From: Flammeovirgaceae bacterium UBA1842
Lineage (GTDB): Bacteria > Bacteroidota > Bacteroidia > Cytophagales > Cyclobacteriaceae
Assembly: GCA_002338655.1 (NCBI GenBank)
Contig: DDIU01000015.1
Coordinates: 62,001-126,000 of the forward strand
Length of the DNA: 64,000 bases
Direction: 5' to 3'
A program made the translations under genes and the position numbers. Below are positions 1 through 9,019 of the stretch, piece by piece. The number at the start of each line of letters is the position of its first letter. Positions within the stretch are counted from its first letter, which is position 1. Under the pieces are notes generated by a model that saw nothing but the letters and a program-made list of their open reading frames with translations, made no database searches and was not told the DNA's origin.

Positions 1-2
1 AA

Positions 3-2249
3 GAAAATAAAGACAAAGGGCTATATCGGTCAGATGATGGCGGAAAAAACTGGAAACATTTGAACAATGATTTTGGGCTTGTGGTGAGACCCTTCTATTT
101 TTCAAGAATAGTGGTTGATCCAAGAAATCCTGATATTGTCGTTAAAGGGGGTTTGTTTGGTTCAATAAGTCGAGATGGAGGCAAAACTTTTAAAGGCTTA
201 GGGCAAATGCACCCTGATATTCATGACATTCTTTTTGATATTAATGATTCTGATAGAATGTATTCAGGTACCGATGGTGGCGTTTATCGTTCATGGAATG
301 GAGGCACTACGTTTGAAATCGTTGCCAATCTCCCAGTATCACAGTTTTATCATATCAGTATTGACGATAAAGAGCCTTACAACATCTATGGCGGACTACA
401 GGACAATGGTTCTTGGTACGGCCCATCTTCTTCACCGGGTGGTATCGAGGCGCGTGATTGGAACGTACTTGGATTTGGTGATGGATTTAGGGTTTTGAAA
501 CACCCCACTAAGGACATAGTGTACTCTGAAATGCAAGGAGCTGAAAATGTATGGCGGTATGATTTAGTCAAAAAAAGAACAAAAACGATTCAGCCCCTAC
601 CCGTAAAAGGTGATCCTAAGTTAAGGTTTAACTGGAATGCCCCAATGGCCATTAGCAAACACCAGCCTGATAGATTTTATATGGGCAGTCAGTTTCTTCA
701 CAAATCAGAAGATATGGGCAACACCTGGACTAAAATATCACCAGACTTAACCACCAATGATCCTACTAAACAAGATCAATCCAAATCTGGTGGATTATCA
801 GTAGACAATTCTGGTGCCGAAAACCATACTACGATATTTACGATTGCTGAATCACCTATTGATGAAAAGGTCATCTGGGTGGGTACAGACGATGGTAACG
901 TGCAGATTACCAAAGATGGTGGTAAGGTTTGGACTAACACCGTTAAAAACATTCCTGGTTTGCCCGCAAATACATGGTGTTATCATATTGAAGCAAGTGT
1001 CCATGATAAAGGTACAGCCTATGCGGTATTTGAAGGCCACACGTATGGTGATATGAATACCTATGTGTACAAAACTTCAGATTATGGTGCAACTTGGAAA
1101 TCAATTGTGACACCTGAAATCAAAGGTTTTGCCCGTAATATCCAGGAAGATTATGTACAGCCTGATCTATTATTTTTAGGAACGGAATTCGGTCTTTTTA
1201 TAACAGTTGATGGTGGAAAACACTGGAATAGGTTTACCAACAATATGCCGGCTGCTGCTGTTCATTATATTGAATTAAGTGAAAAAACGAATGATTTAAT
1301 ACTTGGGACACATGGACGGGGAATAATCATTATTGATGACATTAGCCCTCTTCGTGAGATTAACCAAAAGGTATTAAACGAAAATGTTCATTTTTTCGCT
1401 ACTAAGCCTACCATTATATCAGAGGAAACCAACTTTGGTGGAACAAGTACGGAAATGGAATTTGTAGGCCCAAATCCAAACAGAGATGCCAAAATTGTTT
1501 ACTACCTAAAGAAAAGGCACACTTTTGGCAAAATGACCATGGACGTTTATGATAAGGATGGCAACCACGTAATAGACCTTTCTCCAGGAAAATCGAAAGG
1601 GATAAATGTGGTGACGTGGAATTACCATATCAGACAGCCGAAACTAGCCAAGGGTAAGTCATTCAGTTTTGGTGGGTTCACCTCCCCAAGGGTAGAAGCC
1701 GGTACTTATAGGGTGGTTATGCGTAAAGGTAAGGAGTCATATGAAACTCAAATTGAACTTGTCAATGATCCTAATTCTTTATTGACGGATGCAGAAAGAA
1801 AACAGCTGCATGAAACTACCATGAAACTATACGACATGTCTGAGCAATTGGCGTACATGGTATATAAAATAGATGCTACTGTGGAAAAAGCCGATCAGGT
1901 AATGACAATCAGTAAGAAAGGTAATGCCGCTGCAAAACCGGTAGCTGACAAAATGAATGCCCTAAAGGAAAAATTGGTGGTTACTACCGGTGATAATTAT
2001 GTAGGTACTGCGGAGCCTCAATTACGCGAAAAACTATCGGATCTATATAGTAAAATAGCGTCTGGATTTGACGTACCCTCATCCTCTGAGATTGATAACC
2101 TAAGCCTCCTTGAAGGTCAGTATAATGATGCTAAGGCCGAATTTGAGAAAATAATGGGTAAGGAAGTTAGCAAAATGAACAAGTTTATGGGCGAAGCTCA
2201 AATTGATCCCTTGGTTTTTAAATCTTTCGAGTCATTTATTGAGGATTGA
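3..2249 (+). CDS. Asp-box (BNR/sortilin-like) repeat protein, 5' partial
   Basis: The reading frame is open from base 3, so the gene begins before the window; the TTG at 60 is only an internal Leu codon. The visible 749 residues begin with an Asp-box (RSDDGGKNW), and at least six more SxDxGxTW-like boxes follow in the first ~400 residues (SRDGGKTF, SEDMGNTW, TKDGGKVW, TSDYGATW, TVDGGKHW). This is the pattern of VPS10/sortilin-type beta-propellers. The last ~300 residues have no Asp boxes: a beta-rich segment, then a helical tail. Such Bacteroidota proteins are usually exported, but the N-terminus is not visible. The substrate is unknown. A strong hairpin follows the stop codon. Confidence 0.8.
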   Translation, partial: ENKDKGLYRSDDGGKNWKHLNNDFGLVVRPFYFSRIVVDPRNPDIVVKGGLFGSISRDGGKTFKGLGQMHPDIHDILFDINDSDRMYSGTDGGVYRSWNGGTTFEIVANLPVSQFYHISIDDKEPYNIYGGLQDNGSWYGPSSSPGGIEARDWNVLGFGDGFRVLKHPTKDIVYSEMQGAENVWRYDLVKKRTKTIQPLPVKGDPKLRFNWNAPMAISKHQPDRFYMGSQFLHKSEDMGNTWTKISPDLTTNDPTKQDQSKSGGLSVDNSGAENHTTIFTIAESPIDEKVIWVGTDDGNVQITKDGGKVWTNTVKNIPGLPANTWCYHIEASVHDKGTAYAVFEGHTYGDMNTYVYKTSDYGATWKSIVTPEIKGFARNIQEDYVQPDLLFLGTEFGLFITVDGGKHWNRFTNNMPAAAVHYIELSEKTNDLILGTHGRGIIIIDDISPLREINQKVLNENVHFFATKPTIISEETNFGGTSTEMEFVGPNPNRDAKIVYYLKKRHTFGKMTMDVYDKDGNHVIDLSPGKSKGINVVTWNYHIRQPKLAKGKSFSFGGFTSPRVEAGTYRVVMRKGKESYETQIELVNDPNSLLTDAERKQLHETTMKLYDMSEQLAYMVYKIDATVEKADQVMTISKKGNAAAKPVADKMNALKEKLVVTTGDNYVGTAEPQLREKLSDLYSKIASGFDVPSSSEIDNLSLLEGQYNDAKAEFEKIMGKEVSKMNKFMGEAQIDPLVFKSFESFIED

Positions 2250-2271
2250 TAAATTAAGGCTGATTTATAAT

Positions 2272-2309
2272 AAAAGAGGTTGTCAAAAATTTGACAACCT
2301 CTTTTTATT
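2272..2309 (+). terminator. Rho-independent terminator after the BNR gene
   Basis: A perfect 16-bp inverted repeat (AAAAGAGGTTGTCAAA and its complement) separated by two bases lies 23 bases after the stop codon and ends in a T run. It should end transcription of the BNR-repeat gene before the lipoprotein gene. Confidence 0.85.
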
Positions 2310-2360
2310 TATGTCAATTGGTTGACAGTTTTTAGTAACTATAAATGACTAACATTGAAC

Positions 2361-3167
2361 ATGAATAAATACATCTCAATGTTATTGATAGTGGTGCTGG
2401 CTGCTTGTCAACCAAATCAAACCAAAGAAACGGCTGATAACACCCAAGAAACAGCACCCCCTCCTGCTTATCCTGAATTATTGGCCAAAGCATTAAAAGC
2501 TCATGGCGGAATTGACAATTGGTCAAAGTACCGCACACTTTCATATACAGTAGAGAATACATTAGGGGCTCCTAAAACAGAGACTCAACTAATTGACCTA
2601 CACACCCGGCAAGTAAGAATAACAGGGGATAATTATACAATAGGAATGGACGGTAATAATGTGTGGGTAGCACCTAATAAGGCTGCCATTGGGAAAATGT
2701 CTGCACGCTTTTATCATAATCTGGTATTCTATTTTTTTGGTATCCCTTATGTGCTGGCCGATCCGGGTATCCAGTATGAAGATCTGGGTTTGGTAACGGT
2801 AAGTAGCAAAGAATATAGGGCACTAAAAATATCCTATGACAAAGGGATTGGAGACGCTGATAATGACGCTTACATTGCACATTTTAACACCAAAACATTC
2901 AAACTAGAGCTACTGTTATATACTGTCACTTATTTTTCCGGCCAAAGACAAGATCAATACAATTGCCTTATGTATGACGAATGGCAGATTGTTAATGGAT
3001 TATTGGTACCTGCGAGCTATGAAGGCTACAAGTATGAAAATGGGGAAATTGGTGAGAAGCGCTACGAAGCCAAATTCACGAATGTAGTATTAGAAGAGAA
3101 GGCACCAGACGTGTCTGAATTTGCGATGCCTGAATTATCTGAAATTGATAGTTTAAAAACTAACTAG
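2361..3167 (+). CDS. Predicted lipoprotein with LolA-like fold
   Basis: The start is the ATG at 2361; an in-frame TTG six bases upstream is less likely. The first ~18 residues are a lipoprotein signal peptide ending in the lipobox LAAC, so the mature protein should be acylated and held in the envelope. The rest (268 residues in all) is beta-rich. Its opening (LLAKALKAHGG followed by W and Y residues) resembles the Bacteroidota family of LolA-like or DUF6503-type outer-membrane proteins, which suggests lipid or hydrophobic ligand binding, though no catalytic motif is visible. It appears to be transcribed alone. Confidence 0.65.
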   Translation: MNKYISMLLIVVLAACQPNQTKETADNTQETAPPPAYPELLAKALKAHGGIDNWSKYRTLSYTVENTLGAPKTETQLIDLHTRQVRITGDNYTIGMDGNNVWVAPNKAAIGKMSARFYHNLVFYFFGIPYVLADPGIQYEDLGLVTVSSKEYRALKISYDKGIGDADNDAYIAHFNTKTFKLELLLYTVTYFSGQRQDQYNCLMYDEWQIVNGLLVPASYEGYKYENGEIGEKRYEAKFTNVVLEEKAPDVSEFAMPELSEIDSLKTN

Positions 3168-3350
3168 CTTTTGGGAATCCTCGTTGTATTTAAATAGGTT
3201 TTTTTAGATAAAATAAACCTGCTAGTAAAGGCCAATCCAAATAATGGAATAGGAAAAATAGGCCTGCTCAATGGGCATAATTAATAACCATTGAATTATT
3301 TTTTATATTTTAGTTAGCTCGAACCACGTTAGATTAAACTAAAATCACCT

Positions 3351-4217
3351 ATGAAAATTGTAAAACTGGTTGTTATTACCTTAATGGCCATCAACATCTC
3401 ACAAGCGCAAATTAAAGAAAAATCACTCCTTTGGGAGGTTTCAGGAAATGAAATGGAGAGTCCCTCCTACATCTTCGCTATCCTAAAGTTTATTCCCGGT
3501 GACGATTATTATTTTCCGGCTTTGGCAAAAACTAAATTTGCTGAGTGTGAAAAATTGTCCATAGAAACCCATTTAGATCACCATGCTAGACATGAGCTGA
3601 ATAAGGCCGCTCATCTGGATAACCATGAGTCAATAGAAAAATACCTTACCCCAGAAGAATATAATAAACTGAAAAGCATTTTTAACGAGCAACTATCCAT
3701 TCCAGAATACAAATTCAATTTGGTATATAAAAAATTTAAACCTGTTATGCTCTCCACCACTATGACTAGATTGACATTGGGTGATAATATTCGATTTTAT
3801 GAAAATGAGCTTATTTCAATGGCCAAGGAATTGGGCTTGGACATTGTTGCACTTGAAACAATTGAACAGGAGGTAGAGGCACTTGAAAAACTTCCATTGG
3901 ATGTTCAAGTAAAAGCCCTCAAACATACCATTGCCAATTTCGAAGCACAACTATCTGATTATAAAAAATTGGTGGCCGCCTATAAGTTAGGAGACCTACA
4001 TCAGGCACTTGAATACACCCTTCATCCAATGGAAAATGACGAGGGATTCAAACAGCATTTTATTTTTGATAGAAATAAGGAATGGCTAAACAAAATGACC
4101 GAACAAATGCATGAATCTGCCACGTTCTTTGCGTTAGGGGCATCACACTTATCTGAATCTCAGGGTTTATTGAAAATGCTAACGGATAAAGGCTATACCG
4201 TTAAACCTATGAAATGA
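3351..4217 (+). CDS. TraB/GumN family protein with altered N-terminal motif
   Basis: A 288-residue protein with a signal peptide (cleavage near residue 19, SQAQ). The LLWEVSG start, the central GLDIVALETIEQEVEAL segment and the C-terminal FFALGASHL motif place it in the TraB/GumN family, predicted metalloprotease-like proteins. The motif usually read as GTIH after SYLF is here AILKF following SYIF, so the first conserved Gly-Thr-x-His is missing, whereas GxxHL near the C-terminus is kept. It may therefore be inactive or have changed chemistry. Its stop codon abuts the stop of the convergent bshB1 with no spacer. Confidence 0.75.
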   Translation: MKIVKLVVITLMAINISQAQIKEKSLLWEVSGNEMESPSYIFAILKFIPGDDYYFPALAKTKFAECEKLSIETHLDHHARHELNKAAHLDNHESIEKYLTPEEYNKLKSIFNEQLSIPEYKFNLVYKKFKPVMLSTTMTRLTLGDNIRFYENELISMAKELGLDIVALETIEQEVEALEKLPLDVQVKALKHTIANFEAQLSDYKKLVAAYKLGDLHQALEYTLHPMENDEGFKQHFIFDRNKEWLNKMTEQMHESATFFALGASHLSESQGLLKMLTDKGYTVKPMK

Positions 4218-4934
4218 CTATTTGAGGTCAAATAAATTGGACACACCAATATTTTTGGTTTTTATAAAGCCTTCACCATATTTTGCCCCAATGGAATGAC
4301 CTAACTCCTTGGCACGTGAAACGATAAATTCTAAAAAATCAGGTGAAGAAATAAAAGTAGCGGGTTCTTTACTTTTGGGGTCATAAAATTGTGAAGAAAA
4401 GCATTTGATGGCTTGCTCCTTGGTTGACCAATGATCACTTACATCTACAATAAAATCAGGGGTTAGGTAATTGCTTTGTATATAGTGATAAACAACTTCT
4501 GGCCTCCATGCAGGAAGTGCGTCATCACCATCGCTCACGTTAATTTTGGCTAATCCAGACAAAAAACAGGCATCTCTTACCAACTCGGCCGCTTTGCCAT
4601 GATCAGGGTGCCTGTCACTTGGTGCATTTGCAAGCACCATTTTGGGTTGATATTTTCTTATTGCTCTTATGATTGCCAACTGATGGCTTTTGTCATTGCT
4701 AAAGAAACCATCTGCGAATTTTAAATTGTCCCTTACTGCCAGACCAAGTAATTTTGCCGAAGCTTCAGCTTCTTTGTCCCTAATTTCGGCAGAACCACGT
4801 GTACCCAGCTCACCACGCGTCAAATCAATTACACCTACCTTATAGCCTTTTGATATATGTAGTGCCAATGTGCCTGCACAGCCCAACTCTGTGTCATCTG
4901 GGTGAGCTGCAAATGCCAATATATCTAGTTTCAT
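4218..4934 (-). CDS. bshB1: Bacillithiol biosynthesis deacetylase BshB1
   Basis: A 238-residue member of the LmbE/PIG-L zinc deacetylase family. The N-terminal AAHPDDTELG (residues 9-18) and the later HPDH supply the zinc ligands and catalytic Asp. TRGELGTRG is typical of BshB1, which removes the acetyl group from GlcNAc-malate during synthesis of the thiol bacillithiol. It lies downstream of trxB, lpoB and the COG3014 gene on the same strand with short gaps. A redox link with thioredoxin reductase is plausible, but co-transcription is an inference. Confidence 0.9.
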   Translation of the reverse strand: MKLDILAFAAHPDDTELGCAGTLALHISKGYKVGVIDLTRGELGTRGSAEIRDKEAEASAKLLGLAVRDNLKFADGFFSNDKSHQLAIIRAIRKYQPKMVLANAPSDRHPDHGKAAELVRDACFLSGLAKINVSDGDDALPAWRPEVVYHYIQSNYLTPDFIVDVSDHWSTKEQAIKCFSSQFYDPKSKEPATFISSPDFLEFIVSRAKELGHSIGAKYGEGFIKTKNIGVSNLFDLK

Positions 4935-4953
4935 AAACTTTTATCTTTTATTG

Positions 4954-6366
4954 TCAGTATTGTGATGCCGGAGGTGCTGACTCCAGGCTGCTAAATATAT
5001 GAAAAACAGTCTTATTAGGCTGTCCTTCAAAATTAAATTCGTGCTTCGATTTGTCCTTGCTATTACTGATGGCCGTTAGTTCAATTTTATTATCACCTTT
5101 TTTTAAAGGAACACGGGCATAAAAAATATCATGGGGCAATGTCTGCCAATTTCTTGTATCAGCTTTTTCAGTGGCTGCATTTACTATGGAAAGTAAAGCT
5201 CCAAGTCCTTCATTCTCCCCCCTTAAGGCCAGTTCACCAGCTTGTTTTAGCGCAAACCTTAACAGGGTGTTTGCAAATTCCCGAAGCATACGATCCTCAA
5301 GTGTTGTGAATGCAATGGCAGAAATGTCCTCCCCTTTTTCTAATTGGAATTTAGTGCCGTTAGCTTCAATGTTCGCTGAGTAAAAGTAAGGCACTCTCTC
5401 TTCGTATTTAGGAAACGCAATACGCACAATTTTTAAATCGCCCAACTGGCTACTACCGTCTTCATTACGTGGCATTGGAAAGGGGAAACTCATTCCCAAT
5501 TCTTTATTTTCAAAATATACCACTCCCCCAGCACCTTTCACTACAAAGAAATTAACTGTCCACTCACTTTTTACAGGTCCCAGGCCATTGTGCCAGAAAA
5601 ACACCAACTCACCATTTTCAATTGGATTATAATTAAAGGTGAGGTTAAATTCCTTTTCATATTGCTTAAGCTCGTTGGTAAAACCATTGAGATAAGCACT
5701 TCTCATCAAGTCCTGTTTCAATTGTTTGGGAACAGGCACACCAAAATCTTCCAATTTAGCCTTATAGGCCTCATAGGCATTCCGATAGGCAATAAAGGCA
5801 TCATTAATCTCACCAGATGCCTCAAACACAATGCCCATCAAATTGTGAGCAAAGGGATCTACATCATACCTGTTTTTCTTTTCTCCGTATTTGTCATTGA
5901 GCTCATTGAGTTTAATATTGATCCTTCTGCATTCAACCAGAGCTTCATCCAACTGGTTCATCCTTAAATAATTAAGGGCTTTATAATAGTGAATCAATAC
6001 CAATTCATGATCTTCCCCAACATATGGTTTAACATTAGGGTTGGTTATGAGGCTAAGTGCCTCTAATGAGTAATTTTTTCGGTAATCTTCAGTGAAGAAA
6101 TAGGCCTTTTCAAAATATTCATTACTGGCCTCATAATCACCAAGCATCTGTAATACCACCCCTTTTTGTAAATTGTAAAGGAGTTTATTATTGCCTTTGG
6201 CAATCTTTTTATTCTTATCGAGTGTTTTGTTTGCGTCCTCAATTTGACCTGTCGCAAACTGATTCTGAAAAACGATATTTTTTTGATAGAATGTAGCACA
6301 GCCTATCAAAAAGAGGAAGGGTATAAAATAGTAGTGCCGCAAAGCGGCACCTTTAAATCTCTCCAT
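4954..6366 (-). CDS. COG3014-family TPR lipoprotein
   Basis: A 470-residue protein with a lipobox (LIGC) after a basic, hydrophobic signal segment. The first half consists of helical TPR-like repeats (NYLRMNQLDEALVE, GEINDAFIAYRNAYEAY). The second half is beta-rich with an FFWHNGLGPVK segment typical of COG3014 proteins. Such genes commonly sit beside lpoB-like lipoproteins in Gram-negative genomes; here LpoB is directly upstream, 11 bases away. A role in outer-membrane or peptidoglycan assembly is inferred from this pairing. No enzymatic motif is visible. Confidence 0.8.
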   Translation of the reverse strand: MERFKGAALRHYYFIPFLFLIGCATFYQKNIVFQNQFATGQIEDANKTLDKNKKIAKGNNKLLYNLQKGVVLQMLGDYEASNEYFEKAYFFTEDYRKNYSLEALSLITNPNVKPYVGEDHELVLIHYYKALNYLRMNQLDEALVECRRINIKLNELNDKYGEKKNRYDVDPFAHNLMGIVFEASGEINDAFIAYRNAYEAYKAKLEDFGVPVPKQLKQDLMRSAYLNGFTNELKQYEKEFNLTFNYNPIENGELVFFWHNGLGPVKSEWTVNFFVVKGAGGVVYFENKELGMSFPFPMPRNEDGSSQLGDLKIVRIAFPKYEERVPYFYSANIEANGTKFQLEKGEDISAIAFTTLEDRMLREFANTLLRFALKQAGELALRGENEGLGALLSIVNAATEKADTRNWQTLPHDIFYARVPLKKGDNKIELTAISNSKDKSKHEFNFEGQPNKTVFHIFSSLESAPPASQY

Positions 6367-6377
6367 TAAATATTTGA

Positions 6378-6959
6378 CTACTTAACGATCTTTTTAATCT
6401 TCTTAGTACCTATCCAAACTTTTTCATTGGTTTGAATATGGGTAAGCACCAAATCAACCTGGTAATAAACCAGTTTTTCGCTTGAATTAGAGTCCGTTAT
6501 TGAACTAATGGTTCCTTGCATAATAAAGTCAGCACCACGCTCCATGCCCCATTTTTTGGCCGTTTCGTCTGAAGCAAATTCCTGTTGGTCAGCACGCTCT
6601 CTTCTTAATTCTTCACGTGCCTCACCACCTTGCACAACCCTCACTTTACCTGAGTTTACAAACTCCCTTTCTATATCATTGGTGAAAGTCTCTGAGTTAA
6701 TATGCTCGCTACTTTTATTCTTGATAATGCCAATGATAACAGTTGGCTTTTTGCCGTTTTCCTCTGCAAAGTCAGTTACCCATACCCTGCTCAGACCATC
6801 TTTTACCATTTCTTCTGCTACCAATCGGGAATCTGTATCATTCCATCTTCCACTTAGGTCAATTTGGGCTTTGTCATCAACTCGGGTTACGGAGTTAGTA
6901 GAAGCACATCCTGAGGCGATGATTACCGCCAGCACTACAATTATGTTTATCTTTCTCAT
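6378..6959 (-). CDS. lpoB: LpoB-like penicillin-binding protein activator lipoprotein
   Basis: A 193-residue lipoprotein (lipobox ASGC near residue 18). After the linker comes the LpoB signature (DLSGRWNDTDSRLVAEEM), then a KPTVIIGIIKN strand, the RREADQQEFASDETAKKWG-like region and GADFIMQGTI. In enterobacteria LpoB stimulates PBP1b from the outer membrane. In Bacteroidota the partner is not established, so the function is by family. It is followed closely by the COG3014 gene and preceded by trxB, 12 bases upstream. Confidence 0.85.
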   Translation of the reverse strand: MRKINIIVVLAVIIASGCASTNSVTRVDDKAQIDLSGRWNDTDSRLVAEEMVKDGLSRVWVTDFAEENGKKPTVIIGIIKNKSSEHINSETFTNDIEREFVNSGKVRVVQGGEAREELRRERADQQEFASDETAKKWGMERGADFIMQGTISSITDSNSSEKLVYYQVDLVLTHIQTNEKVWIGTKKIKKIVK

Positions 6960-6971
6960 TTCAATAGATTA

Positions 6972-7919
6972 TTAAGCTGTTTCAAGTTCTTTTGACTGCA
7001 AAAACCGTTCCGCATCCAAAGCCCCCATACAACCAGTACCTGCTGCGGTTACGGCCTGTCTGTAAACTTTATCTGCTGCATCGCCAGTTACAAAAACTCC
7101 TTCAACTTTAGTTTTTGAAGTGCCAGGGATTACCTTTAAATATCCAGTTTCGTCCATATCAAGGTATTCCTTAAAAATATCGGTATTTGGCTTGTGACCA
7201 ATGGCTACAAAAAAGCCATCAATTGCTAGCTCCTTCTTTTCGCCTGTTTTACGGTTGACAACCCTTACTCCAGTAACGGAATCTCCATCGCCTAAAATCT
7301 CTTCTGTTTCAGTATCCCAAAGCACCTCGATATTAGGTGAATTCAAAACCCGGTTCTGCATGATTTTTGAAGCTCTCAATTCGTCTCTTCTTACGATCAT
7401 GTAAACCTTAGGACAAAGGTTTGCAAGGTAAGTGGCTTCCTCAGCAGCGGTATCTCCACCACCCACAAGTGCCACCGGCTTTCCTTTATAGAAAAACCCA
7501 TCGCATACAGCACAAGCTGAAACCCCCTTATTATAGTATTCCTTTTCAGAATCCAGTCCCAAATATTTTGCACTTGCACCAGTGGATATAATAACAGCAT
7601 CTGCTATGATCTCATATTTGTCATCAACGATTGCCTTATGCGGATATCCTGAAAAATCTACTGCCGTTACCATCCCATATCTCACATCAGTCCCAAATCG
7701 CTTGGCCTGATTTTGAAAATCGATCATCATTTGTGGACCATTGACTCCTCCGGGATAACCAGGATAATTTTCAACATCATTAGTCGTGGTAAGTTGACCA
7801 CCCGGTTCCCCACCTGTTATCAATACAGGATTCAAACCAGCCCTAGATGCATATATAGCTGCTGTATATCCTGCTGGACCTGAACCGATTATTAGGACTT
7901 TTACTTTTTCTTGCTCCAT
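6972..7919 (-). CDS. trxB: Thioredoxin-disulfide reductase
   Basis: A 315-residue FAD/NADPH oxidoreductase of normal family length. The FAD-binding GSGPAGYTAAIYASRAG lies at residues ~12-28, the redox pair CAVC follows, the NADPH-binding GGGDTAAEEA is central, and the C-terminal GVFVTGDAAD completes the family signature. It reduces thioredoxin with NADPH in the cytoplasm. It is the first gene of a same-strand series continuing to lpoB, COG3014 and bshB1. Confidence 0.95.
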   Translation of the reverse strand: MEQEKVKVLIIGSGPAGYTAAIYASRAGLNPVLITGGEPGGQLTTTNDVENYPGYPGGVNGPQMMIDFQNQAKRFGTDVRYGMVTAVDFSGYPHKAIVDDKYEIIADAVIISTGASAKYLGLDSEKEYYNKGVSACAVCDGFFYKGKPVALVGGGDTAAEEATYLANLCPKVYMIVRRDELRASKIMQNRVLNSPNIEVLWDTETEEILGDGDSVTGVRVVNRKTGEKKELAIDGFFVAIGHKPNTDIFKEYLDMDETGYLKVIPGTSKTKVEGVFVTGDAADKVYRQAVTAAGTGCMGALDAERFLQSKELETA

Positions 7920-8016
7920 AAGTATGCTTGTATAATTTAATCTTTCCTTTAACCCTACCTGTAACCCTTATTGATTAAAAATAGTTGGCTTATAATACCT
8001 TTTATTATGCAATAAT

Positions 8017-8051
8017 AAAAAAATAAGGTCTCACTATCTATGAGACCTTAT
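8017..8051 (-). terminator. Terminator downstream of rpoD
   Basis: An 11-bp perfect inverted repeat (ATAAGGTCTCA and its complement) with a 7-base loop lies 23 bases after the rpoD stop codon. Read on the minus strand it is followed by a T-rich run, which fits an intrinsic terminator. Confidence 0.8.
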
Positions 8052-8074
8052 CATTAATATCTATTTAAGGATTG

Positions 8075-8938
8075 TTATCCTAAATAAGGCTTTAATGCTT
8101 TACTTCTGGAAGTATGCCTTAATCGCCTTATTGCCTTTTCCTTTATCTGCCTAACCCGCTCCCTAGTAAGGCTAAATCGCTCCCCTATTTCTTCAAGTGT
8201 CATCGAGTGTTCACCATTTAAACCAAAATAAAGTGTGATAACGTCTGCTTCACGTTGTGTAAGGGTAGACAAGGCACGTTGTACCTCTCTCCTTAGTGAG
8301 TCATTCATTAACTCTGAGTCGGGCGTGTCATTGTGTTCATTTTCCAGCACGTCCAACAAACTATTTTCTTCACCTTGAATAAAGGGTGCATCCATAGAGA
8401 CGTGGCGGCCAGAAATTTTCATAGTATCAACCACTTCTGCCGTAGTTACCTCTAAAACTTCAGCCAACTCATCTGGAGAAGGTTCTCTTTCAAATTTTTG
8501 TTCTAGCTCAGAGAATGTCTTGGAAATTTTATTTAAGGAGCCAACCCTATTAAGAGGTAGCCTAACAATACGGGATTGCTCGGCCAGAGCCTGTAAAATT
8601 GATTGGCGAATCCACCAAACGGCATAAGATATAAACTTAAACCCCCGGGTTTCATCAAAACGCTGAGCGGCCTTAATTAAACCAAGGTTGCCTTCGTTGA
8701 TTAAATCACCGAGCGACAACCCTTGGTTTTGATATTGCTTTGCTACTGAGACTACAAATCTAAGATTGGCTTTGGTCAGTTTTTCCAACGCCAGCTGATC
8801 CCCTTCCCTGATTCTTTGAGCAAGTTCAACTTCCTCATCAGGGGTCAAAAGATCCACCTTACCAATTTCTTGCAAATACTTATCGAGAGATTGACTCTCC
8901 CTATTCGTTATCTGCTTGCTAATCTTAAGCTGCCTCAT
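8075..8938 (-). CDS. rpoD: Primary sigma factor RpoD/SigA
   Basis: A 287-residue sigma-70 without region 1.1, the short form standard in Bacteroidota. Region 1.2 (DKYLQEIGKVDLLTPDEE), region 2 (NLRFVVSVAKQYQNQGLSLGDLINEG and the promoter-melting part near YAVWWIRQSI), region 3 and the region 4 helix-turn-helix (SMTLEEIGERFSLTRERVRQIKEKA) are all intact. It directs RNA polymerase to the Bacteroidota -33 TTG / -7 TAnnTTTG promoters. The gene stands alone between two terminator or promoter gaps. Confidence 0.97.
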   Translation of the reverse strand: MRQLKISKQITNRESQSLDKYLQEIGKVDLLTPDEEVELAQRIREGDQLALEKLTKANLRFVVSVAKQYQNQGLSLGDLINEGNLGLIKAAQRFDETRGFKFISYAVWWIRQSILQALAEQSRIVRLPLNRVGSLNKISKTFSELEQKFEREPSPDELAEVLEVTTAEVVDTMKISGRHVSMDAPFIQGEENSLLDVLENEHNDTPDSELMNDSLRREVQRALSTLTQREADVITLYFGLNGEHSMTLEEIGERFSLTRERVRQIKEKAIRRLRHTSRSKALKPYLG

Positions 8939-9019
8939 TAAAATATTGTTGTTAGTTCAAAGACTGACGAACAACGATTTTAAATAATTAACAGCCAAAT
9001 GGCAAGAATTGCAGAATAT

